A stretch of DNA of 64,000 bases from Lucifuga dentata (taxonomy: Eukaryota > Chordata > Actinopteri > Ophidiiformes > Bythitidae), in NCBI GenBank assembly GCA_014773175.1, contig VXCM01000339.1, positions 669,339 to 733,338 on the forward strand, read 5' to 3'. A program made the translations under genes and the position numbers. The notes under the pieces are model-generated. The model saw nothing but the letters and a program-made list of their open reading frames with translations, was not told the origin of the DNA and ran no database searches. This document shows, one piece after another, positions 12,001-24,000 of the stretch (position 1 is its first letter; each line of letters starts with the position of its first letter).

Positions 12001-15000
12001 CATTCATTCAGCATACATGTGCATTATTAGCTGCAGGCAACACTGCATTTTTGAATATAGACGGAAGTCACAACTAGCAAACTGGGACATTTGAGAGATG
12101 CTAGTGGGAATGGAGGCGATTACAGTTAAAATGCTGCAGATGATTAAAACATCCAAAAAGACCCAATTAAAGTGTTAATGTGGGGAAACCACAGACAGAG
12201 AGCTCTGGGCTTTAAATAATGCAGGATTTGCTCACTGCTGAATTGTGTGAGACACACAAGCATGCTTATACGATATAAATACAGAGTGGGATACAACATA
12301 TACATAAGTGACATTTTTGAGTGTTTAATTTATGCCTAATACTGCCTGCAGTGGCATGTCCATTAGACCATTTTAAAGAACAAGAAAAGTCAAAAGCATC
12401 TTGACATAGTTTGCTATAAGAAATATGGAATGATAGACTAATGGCTCCATTCTTCTTCTTCCTTTCCAATCAGAAAACAATTCGGCAGAGTAAAAGATTG
12501 AACAGACCCATAGCATAATACTGCTACCACAGCTGCAAAAGTCTGTAGAACCATCTATGGGACAGTTTATGCCAGGTCATAAACTTCAAGTTAAAGATCA
12601 ATTTAACAGAAAAGAAAAACACCACAAAGTACAAAAAGTAGCCACAAAAACAATGCCTGCAAGAAACTAGTCAACTTGTTTTGCACAGGGGTAACACGTT
12701 CAGGCCTTGGGGAACAATACAAGTACAAAAAGTGCATTTCATTTGCTTTGACTGGAGAATGCAATTGCATAATGTAAATTCTAGTGATGACCTGCAATGT
12801 TCAAATGACTTATTTGGCTTTTCAGAATTTTATGTTCCCAAAGGTTTTGAATCTACATACTGTGACTCAGTACTTGGTTTTATTTTGTCATCAGCAGTTT
12901 GAGACAGGTAATCAATAGTAGATATACTGTACACATTCTCTCTTATTTATACAACTGAATGTGTCAGCACACTATCTGCTGAACACAAGTTTAACTCTAT
13001 GATGAGTTCACCAGCAGTACACATCGAAAGGAAGATGCTTAGCATATGCATGTGTGCATGCAGGAACAATATCGCAAGGCAGCTAAATGTTGACATTGAC
13101 TGACAGAGAGAATACTGACACTGACGAGGCAGTACGTCCCCCTGTCAACTCTGTACACTGTGACACCTCAAATGTGTCCCTCTGCAACCTACCGGCTGCA
13201 GCATTGCTGGATCTGTGTTGACTGTCAGTACAGCTCACAGTTAAGAGATCAGCAGACAGTCTCATGTCTATTAGTCTGATCAGACTGATAAGAGAGACAG
13301 ACAGAGTAACAGATAAACATGCTAACCAGCACAAGAGAAAGCATCTCTGGGTTTCAAAGAAATGAAAATTACAAATTACTACATAGCAAAAACAATATCA
13401 GAAAGGAGGAAATGTGTGCACGCTCACATGCACAGAAATTCAGAGCTGTGCCATTCTGAAGGCCATGGAACATAATATTCAAAACTATAACAGTTGTCAG
13501 TAAATTAATATTCCACCTGTTAACACGAAGGAGCAAAACCAGTCCTGTAAATGTTTTTCTAGTGGAACAGAAGTGATTTGAATAATAACTCAACCTTGAT
13601 AGTGCTGTTGGCCTTGTAGAAAGCAGCAGGTCCCTGAGGACATTACAGTGAGGATACTGACGGACTGACAATAGAGCAGTGGTAACAGAGCAGCTTGAGG
13701 ATTTGTTTTGACAGATCTGGCTCTTTGGTCTTTGCCAGGTTTAAAGCCCTTCCTGGTTGGGAAAATCCTTCATCTGGAGAGGGTGAGATAGGCCCAGGAG
13801 TCAGGATTGTTCCATCTCCTTGTTCCCATAATGCTTGGCTTGGCTTGTCTCATATGTTCCTCCACGTCCTTTGAGATCCCAGGAGGCAGACCTGCTCATT
13901 ATCCCAAGGACCAAGACACTCTCCTCTTCTTTGGAATAAACTCCCTGCAGTCCTAAAAGAGGCTGACTCAATTGAAATGTTTAGAGCCCGTCTGAAAACC
14001 CACCTATTCTCGTCACATTTTGAATGAGTATAACCCTCCATCCAACAGGATGTAGGCGTGGTCTCTGTGGTGTAGGATAGTGAAAAGCCAGCCTATGTCT
14101 ATGCCAGGTCAGCAGTGAGTGTAGCAGGTGGATGGGGCTCACCATTTATCTGTCAGGCTTTTTCCATTCTCACGTGACTTTTGCTAATTGCCATTCCCCA
14201 TGTGCATTTTGCTAATTCACTTCTCTCTTTCTTGGATATGCGGACCCTAGAAGAAAAAGAAAAAAAAAAATCCCCCCCAACACACACACACACACACATG
14301 TACGAGGCTGCAGGATGGCTGTGTTGTCATGACAACCCCATCCTACAGCTGTCAAGTGTTCATCAGTTTCCACAGCAACACCATAAGGTGGAGAGAGTAG
14401 ACAATTATTTCAGACATAATACAGTGGAAAGGGTTGAATGGAAGTCTTATTAGGTCAAATTACCTGCTGCAGAGGTTTAGCAGAGGCAAAACTTGTGACC
14501 ATCTTAGTGAGAGGACATAGGATATGCTTACAGATTTTACCAAATTAGGCAGACATAATATGAAAGTGATGTATTAGGATAGAGATAACGATTATCATGG
14601 AATTATTATAATCCCTACACCTGTATACAAAAGTACTCCATTTTTAGGCATTAACAAGTGCACAGACAGGAGTCACAATAAACTACATTACTACTAGATT
14701 CCCATTTTGTTATTGTATACTGTAAATCTCACAGTAGTTCCTCAAAAACACATGATAAGTTTTCTTTAAAATCTTCATTAATTCCAACTGCGCTGGCAAC
14801 TCGTCTCATCCAATGACCGCTGGGATATGCTCTGGTCCCCCAAGACCCTGCACAGGATAAGTGGGTATTGAGATTGAATGGAGGGATGGAATTCTAACTG
14901 CCTTTTTACAGCAATCCATAAAAAACAGGTGTTTTATTAGTTAAAAGAAATGACTCAAGGTTCTACAAAATGCCATTAAGCCAATAAGAAAAAGTATATT

Positions 15001-18000
15001 TAGCAAATGTGCCTTTTTAATCAGAGCTATGTGCCAGTAGATATTAGAGAATTTACTACATGCGCACCTTTTTCTATGATACAAGCTGTAGATTAAGATC
15101 TTGCCAATTTGACATAATTTTCTGTTTAACTCATCAATGTTTTTCTAGTTGTGCATTGTAAAGCATTTTTGCAATACTCTGTTTCATGTCTTCATCTATT
15201 TGTGGGAATGTTCTGTTGCTTCTGCTCTGCTCTACATACTCCTAAATAGTATTCTGTAGTTCTGTATGTAATGTTGTAAAATTACTGGTTATGTTCCTCA
15301 TTTGTATGTATTCAGAATTTAATTACATGAATCCTGGCAGCTGCTGCTTACTTGTGGATGATGACTGCAGATACAAAAGATAAAGAAAAGATAAACAAGC
15401 AATTTCCAACTCTAGCACATGGAGAGAAATATGTATTTTTTGCATTGTCCATGTCAAGTAAACTAATAAAAATATAAAACAAATAAATAAATCAAATCTC
15501 AATGGTGCAAGGGAAAGTGCCACACCAAAAAAAGCTATTCCTCTGAGAAGTTAAGTGAGGATTTCATCAACCTTTTGAGATCATTCCTGAGGCTGGAGAA
15601 TGTAGCACAGCAGGAGTTCTGCTTTGTGACCTGAGCCATGTGCCTTTTTCTGAGCTTCTCTAGTGAAAAGATATAGGTTTCATAGCTAGAGAGCTACTGT
15701 GGCTTTTATATAACCAACCATTTAAAAATCAAAAGATGGGAGGAAGGACTAAAACATGCAGGAATATGGATAATACATACATTTTCAGTGGATATTATCA
15801 AAAGGAATGTTAATACTGCTGTCAAAGTATCATTAAAGCATTGCACAACAGGCATCTGCAGGCACAGATGGTCTGTGTCCATCTAATATACAAGAATGTA
15901 AAACAACATAAAAAGAAAGCAAAGACAGAGCTGCTGGATAGAGCTGTATCTACCTTTAGATCCACTGGTGCAGTTACAAGAGACATTTTAAATAATTTAA
16001 AACAGAATTTTAATGATTTTTAATTTTTCATTGGCTCTACTTGCTTAATCATCAAACCAAGAGCTGATTGATCTTCCTGACTGCCGTGTTTTGAGAATAT
16101 GACAGGAAACTGGAGCAAAGAGCGGAAAACATGCACACTCGAGACAGAAAGGGGATAGAACCTAGTGCCATCTTCTGTGAGGCACCTAGCCAGCATTTTC
16201 AAATAAAACATTAAAAAGCCATTAGTGTTAATTGTAAATGGGCTGTGTTTCTATAGAATTTTTTTAGGTGAACAATTCAGGGTACAGTGTTTTGTTCAAG
16301 AAGGAGCCAGGAATCCAACCACCAACCGTTCTGTTAATGGGCAAGCCATTCTACCACCTGCCCCTAAAGCAATAAAAAAACAACATCTATTTGAAACATA
16401 ATGCTGGAATATGAGCATGACCTATAAAAGACTATATATATGACCTATATATAGTCTGTGGAGTGTCTTCACCACTCCACAGACTAATGTATCCCAAGTG
16501 GTACTGAAACTGGGCTTACATTTCGCCCAAAGCCTGTTATGACTTTCCCACCATTCTCCATATCTCCATCATTTCGATTCAGCATGCAACATAATTGCAT
16601 TTACACAATGTTTCAGTGACATAAGCAGAGAGCTGTCACACAAGGGTTATGACAGAGAGGAAGCCTTATCCAACAGCACTAAATTATTCTGGAATTCTCT
16701 GTGCCTGTGCGTGTGTATTTCACGGCTTTGGCCTCATGAATGCTAATGTATGGGGGAGAGTAACGGATGGGGAAATTTTAGTGGCTCCATTTCAGAAAAT
16801 CAGAGGGCAGGCGCTATATTTGGAACAGGAAATGGAGACAGCCTAGTAGTTGTGGAGTTTGGGCTATCCATGCATTCTAATCAAAGTAATGAGAGGTCTG
16901 GGGTCAGCAGGGATGAGCACAGCATGGTGTGGGACAACAACATGACAGCTGAACTATAATCCACAGCTCCTCTTTGACACTCCTTGAGATCAACCACTTA
17001 CTGGTATAAATAATTCATTGCCAATGAGGACATTAAGATCACTGCTGTCGCAGCATTGCAGGATGCTTATGACATCTCACTTAACTGCTCTTGAATCACA
17101 CAGCTTAAATTGTGGCTCCACTTACCATGAAGGTACAGCAGTTTCAAAACAGATCTACTTACATGACATAGTGACTTATTACTTTGATTATCAATCCGTT
17201 ATTCTTCACTGTGAAATGAGACTTAAACACTGGAAGTCTAGCACAGTGAACAATAGTGTTCATTTTTGGGGGGAGAGGAAGCAGGTAGCCTCCAGGCCTT
17301 ATACATTTAATTTATTACTGCTGACAGGATGCTATGTGGAGCGAAAGGTATAGAGAGGTGTGTGACAGAAAAGCATGAACCAGCTTGATCTTTACGAATA
17401 TGTTATCTGCTATGTTATGTGAACAAATTAATTTGTTACTTCAGAGGACTGTATGCTTCTGCTCAACCAGTATGGGATATTTTAGGGTGAAACCAACATC
17501 GACATTTAAAGTAAAAATAAATATGATAACCCTGTACTTTGGAAACTATTTGTTTTTTAACATGAACAAATGTTTTGGTAAGTATTTTTGTAATTTGGTT
17601 GTTGAAAGAGTTGTGACAATCTTTGTACCAGGGCAGGATATTTGATAGTTCAACAATTAAGACAACTATTAGTCAAATGTAAAGAAAATTGAATGCAATT
17701 GAATTAGAGACACCAAAAATTATATATCTCTGATGTGGCCATACTGTCTGAGAACATGTGACTTACTTTTTGTTTTAACTTGTATATTTATTGAAGGTGA
17801 ATCCTTGTTTAATGTATTACATATTCACTGCAAGTAAATGCCAATCATTCATAAGAATGACACAGAAGCTAAGATATAAGGTGCGAGTCTTGTAAAGGAG
17901 AGCAGAAATCTGCCAGAGGAATCACAGTTTTATATCTGTACAAACCCAAAAGTGTAAAAAAAAAAAAAAAAAAAATCCTGCACAGATGATGAGTGTTACT

Positions 18001-21000
18001 GTTATACGTCTTTTAGAGAGTCATCTACCTGGGTCAGTGGCTGACATAATGGCACCAAACAGCAGGCAATCTGTGAGAAAGAAGTCTCCATCTGCAGTCT
18101 GGCCCAGCAGCACCATCAGTCTGGTGAAGCCGTAGACACAGGCCCTGAGAGGGAGGACACAGACACAAGGACATAGTGAAGCCATCAGGGAGCGGCAGCC
18201 AGAGCATGCCTATCAGTCATCCCACTAACAACAGCAGGGCTTCCCCCTGTGTAGTCTGGGTAATGGGGCCAGACGCTACCAGCAGATTAGTTGACCCGTT
18301 TCCAGGCAGCGGCTGCTGACCACAGGTGCACAAAAAAAAAAAAAANAAAAAAAAAAAAAACTCCGGCTTCAATGTGTATCATTAACTTTAGACACGTGCT
18401 TAAATTTATATTATTAAGTATCTTCTGTGTGAGTACTACAAATAATAATAAAACGTTTTGTCAGGGTGTTTTTCTGTCATATGCTCTGATGACATTTCCC
18501 TTAAGGAATAAATAAGCTTCTCATTATTACTAATACATTAAAGACCACTGTATGTACTTCTGTCCAAAGTATGCGATTCAGTATTCGAGGTTGCAGTGCA
18601 GCTTGTGACTGGTAAATGATTTAATCCTGTTGGTGTGAATAATAATCCATAATAATCAGTAAACCAGCGTGTCCTTTGGGAAACTTGTCTGTTCTGTCCT
18701 TTGCTGTACTGTAACTGTTGCCTTCACATGACTTGTGCTCAACAGCAGGGATTTAAAGTGCTGCACACTGTCTTTTTCACTTATCTAAAAGAAGGTTTGA
18801 AGTTATGGTTATGGTATTTTTAGTGTCTGTGAGAGACAGATATAGAGACAGAGATAACATGAGAGAAAGATACACAGGCAGAGAAAGACAGGAAGTGTAT
18901 GTTGTTTGTCATCTGAGTGAGTAAGAGGTTCCATCACCCAATGACTCCCTTTTCCCCGCAGACTGTGGAAGATTGACTAACAAGCAACAGGACTGATCGA
19001 GTCTGAAGCCTTAAGGTTAGAGCATCAAAGAATGCACACGTGACACAACATGTCAAACCCTGCCCCGTTTCCCGGGGGAGAGGGGTGGGGGCGGCAAAGG
19101 GCTTTCTTATGGATGGAAGGGCTTATGGATGGGAAAGGAAAGAGGGAAGAAAAGCAAGGAAAGACAAAATTTTCATATTCATTAGGTTCCACAACTGGAT
19201 TTCAGCATTTGTGAATCATTACTTCCAGGTTTTATTTTAAGGAGGCATATATGTATGTTGAAGGAGATAACACCATGAACAAGCAACAATCACAGTAAGT
19301 TACATTTATATTGAGTAACAACTTTGAAATATACATAATTTTAAAAATTCTCACACCCAATTTTAAGTATTAATATAAACAAGAAAGCAATATAAGTATG
19401 GGTAAAAAAAAAAAGACCCAACAACTTGGCTTTCCAAAATAATGAGATTTTCATGCATGAAGAAAAACAGCCTTATTTTGTGAGACTACTAAATTTATAC
19501 CTAAAATAAATTAAAACTGCAAATTTGTAGAAATGACTTCATCATGTAAGAGCAATGCTGTTAATATCTATAACTTTGTTAATCAATTTGCCATGAATTG
19601 CTGCATAAAAAATATTTTTGAGCAGGTCAAAGATCTCAATTTCCTCCAAAGTCTGAGACTGCCATCTAGTGTTCTGAGGCTAGAACTGCAACACTACTGC
19701 ATCAATAATTATGAACTAAAAAAGGCATAACACAAAGGCAACATGAATCTAAAATGCAGTCTCATTTAACTAAATAAATAAAAAAAATAAAAAATAAGTA
19801 GCAAAATTCATGACCAAAAGCATAAGAACAGAAGAATAAAGATTAGACAACTGAATAGACTGTTGCATTTTTGAAAATGTGTATTGATAGTTGACTGTGT
19901 TATAACAAGGACAGACACAAATACAGACACACACACAGAGAAACAAACAGGCGCACACATTAAAAACTTATGATACGGTAAATTGTCTTGATTATGCTTT
20001 GTAACCTAAGGGAGGAGCTTTGTGTAAATCAAAGGATGTTATATTTGCACCTCAATATAAACATTTCCAATAACAATACTTCTCAATCACATTCTTGGTA
20101 CTTTTCTGTTGTATGCTACAGCTTTCCTTTTGATTTGTTCTGATGTATTTTTGGTGCATTAATCATGTTAATAAACAAGCAATACTTACCCTATGATCAC
20201 ACAGGTAATTATGGTCCCCAAAAATGCAAAGGTCAGAATAGATCCCACATTGTCAATGAATCGTTTCTGTAAAATCAAATTAAAAATCAACAATGAACAT
20301 TCACACAATATGCATGTAATTAGTATATTTTTTCTCACTGATGCAGTATCCATAAAAAATAACAGTTCTTTGAAGCCTTTTCCTCCTACTTGGAGGCACA
20401 TCAGGACAGCGGTCTCACCTGTTTAAGGGTGTAAGCTCCATGGAAGATGATAGGTGGCAGGAACAGATTGAAAAGGACCTCAGGATCAAAGGTCTCCTGT
20501 AAAAGACAGAGACTCGTGTTGGTGATTGACAGGGCTCCGTGGGGAGCGAGACGACTCAGTTTACTGCATGTGATTGACTGACAGACAGATATTACACACT
20601 CATCTCTCTCTTCAGCTGCTGCGTTTTGTCAGATAGGCACCAGTTCCTTTTCCCTTTGAATTCCAGTGTCACACAACTCTCAACCTTACCTATCATCTCT
20701 CTCTAAATTATTGGTATATAGAACAATGTTTATTGTCTGCCTGATTCTTGCCACACCTGAACTAGATTTAGGGATCTGAATGTGGTGAAATGAAAAAAAC
20801 CAAACTGACATTTACCAGTGTGCAAATCATGTGAGTTGCACAGATGCCATAGTTAGCTTCCAATCTAATAAGCTTTCTTTTATCTAGATAAATTAGCCAT
20901 GTCTATTGATTAGCATTAAAATTACCACAATTCCCATTATAATTACATTACAGGCCAGAAGTTTGAGGCCACCCCAGATTTAAAAAAAACAAACACACAA

Positions 21001-24000
21001 TTATCAATACACCGTGTTTTACAACTTATTGCACAGCAAAATGACAAAAATATATAAATTTAACTAATTAGTTTTCAAGAAGAATTTGTCAACATGAGCA
21101 CATTATGTAGCTACTATGGTTTAAGAAATGATTTTTAATGAAGGCATGCCCAGTCTGTATTAGTGCACTGTCACTCCAATTGTGTTCCAACTCTTGCTTA
21201 TGTGTTTTAATATTTTATTCAATAGCCTGCTGTCTGCCTTCTCCCACATCATTTTGGGATTAACTTTCTACACAATCTGGTCATGTAAATCTGGGGGTGG
21301 CCTCAAACTTCTGGCCTGTAGTGTACCTCTGCCAAGGAGGTTGTGCTTTCACCTGTGTGTGTGTGTGTTGGATGGCTGACTTGTCTGTTGGTTTGTTAGC
21401 AGTATTACTCAAAAAGTTGTAAAACGATTTTGACAAACCTGGTGGAAGGGCATGGCTCAGGGAGGAACCCATTAAATTTTGATGCTGAGCCAGATCTAGG
21501 GGTGGATTCAAGAATTTTTTAAATGATTTCTTCACATTACGAGATATGGCTTTTTTTTATATTGATTGATGTTGATGTTGATTATTTCAAAAGTCATACA
21601 AATCTCAATGACAATTAGGTGTATTTATGCCATGTAACTATCAATGGGTGTCATTTGGTCCAGTTCAGGATAAGGATGCAGATGTGGTCATATATGCCGG
21701 GACAAAAGGCACATCAGTGGAATTGCTGTGCAGTAACAAACAAGGCAGAAACATGTTCAATTGCTAATGTGTAGCTGAGATGATGCTGGTTCAGTAGCAT
21801 ACAAACAGTTTTGACAAATCTTTAATATTTACAAAGATAGAGCTGGAAAAATATTATGGTTGAGACAACATGTGGTTTTACACTTAGTAAAACCAACCTG
21901 CCATTCACAACAGCCTAGATTATTTTCATCACATTAAACAGTGACAAGAATCCAATGCATTTGTCTACATCCTGTGCACGTTCTCCATTCTGTTTTTTAT
22001 ACTGGTAAACCTGATGCAACAATCGATTCAGAAAGGTAACCTTTCATGTCTTTCATCCTTTAATACTTTTTCTATCTATGGTGGGTACACTCCACTGATC
22101 AAACAGCAGTGATATCCAATTCTGATACAGATAATGCTACTTTTCACTGATTCCTACATCCCACAAGGTCTCATTACACTTCAAAAGTGTAATCAATTCA
22201 ATTCGGTTTACACCCAAAAAGTGAAATGTGATGATGTTTGTTCAAATAGTTTGGTTGCACAGCCCTTTTAGAATAACCAAATTCTGCATAACAAAGGGAA
22301 TACAGAAATAACTGCTTGAATAAAAGAAAGTCTGTCTCTCTAAATATCCTTGGGTGAATATTTAATTGTTTGTGATCATACATATCTGAAAGCATGTATC
22401 TGTGATTTTTGGAATGCCACATTTTATTTTAATTACTGTTTCTATGCTAGAATGCCCACTACAGAGTGTGGAGAGCCACTATGCTGCCATAGTGATTCAG
22501 AAGTACAAATAGCTGATATCTTTCTGCTGCGTTCACCAAACTTAAATTACTTTTCTGCAGCTGCAATTACCCACACAGCACAATATATATGTATTTTTCA
22601 TCAGGAAAGCCTGTGCATGACAAATGTGAGGCTGAATAAGACAGACTAATATACAGACACCATAATAAATGAATTATGCATACAGCAGTGGTTTTATTCT
22701 AAGGGCCACCTGCACCACATATTCTAGGATGAAGGTGTGTTGTATACACTAATTGCCTCTTCAACTGAGCAGCACTAAATTTAATCAGACCACAAACTTT
22801 AATGCCTTGCTCCCCAGTGGCACATAATGGACTCAGTAATGCAATGAAATCCTTATCGCTCCCTCCTAGGTCCCCATATGTATCAGGCTTAATGGCGTAA
22901 AGGCTACACAGAATGGTCTGACCAATGTAATGGCCTTTGTGGTAGCTTCTGCTGGTTTGCTAATGAGACCCCAGCATTCAAGGGGGCCAAGAGTGCAAGC
23001 CATTAGTGAAGAGTTACACTTGGCCTGGGTGATCTGCAACATTCACGGTCCAGTACTCTCTTTCTTTGATGTTGAAACGTTGCTCTCAAGTTAAAAAATA
23101 TGAGCTCAAATACGCATGATCTATTCGTGCTTGGTGGCTATCATAGCCAAATCCCTGGCTCATTGGTTTGTTTCTGTGATGTGACAAATCTCTCCGATAG
23201 TGCCACTAAAGCATGAAAGCAAACCAGAAATTAGAAATAATACTACTGAAAGCCAAAGGGCCGTCTCAAAGAACAGGCAACCTCTTCATTCAACCTCTTT
23301 AAAATTACTGATTAGTATGTTTACAGCATTCTGGCTTAAAGGACCATACCGGCCATTTTGCATGTTTGAGCCTAACATATTCAACTTTTATTCATGTAAT
23401 GTTACTGACAATCATTTCCCAAAGCATACTACTGAAACGGTGAATTAAAATTTTTTTTCCTACCTTGGTTTCAGTTACTCTGGTACACTATTAAAATCAG
23501 CTTGTTGATAATTGAAACATTCTTGGGATAATAGTCCATCATCATGAACAAGACGTGTATTCAGGTTTTTTTTTTTTTTTTNGTTTTTTTTTTTTTTTCT
23601 GAAAGTTATGTAATTTTAGCATTTAAGCACAATAAAAAGTGTGGAGTGACTGTATGTCTCCACCAGAGAATACAGTCCCAAAAAACAGACCTGCTTTTAT
23701 TGAAAAATTTAAACGACCATGATTTCATAAGGTTGCGCAACTATTAGCAGGCAAAACATCGATTTTTAAGGTGGCTGTATCGTTTTGAATATTTGATTTT
23801 GAAAGATTAAGAGATTTTTCAAAATATCAGGAAAGCTGAAATATGGTTTTATCTNAATATTTGATTTTGAAAGATTAAGAGATTTTTCAAAATATCAGGA
23901 AAGCTGAAATATGGTTTTATCTTTTGGGAAATGGTTGTCAGTAACGTAACATGAATGAAAATTGAATATATTAGGCTCAAACATGTAAAATGGCTGGTAT

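Larger units (their letters stand above)
10797..18028. other. slc9a9 intron 5 (largest intron of the gene in the window)
   Basis: About 7.2 kb with no exon recognised. It holds a perfect palindrome (11700-11738), a LINE C-terminal remnant (13866-14027), a CA run (14281-14298), a SINE-like tail (14791-14890), a tRNA-like SINE remnant (16268-16370), overlapping hairpins (16429-16486) and a poly-A run near 17957. Confidence 0.65.
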
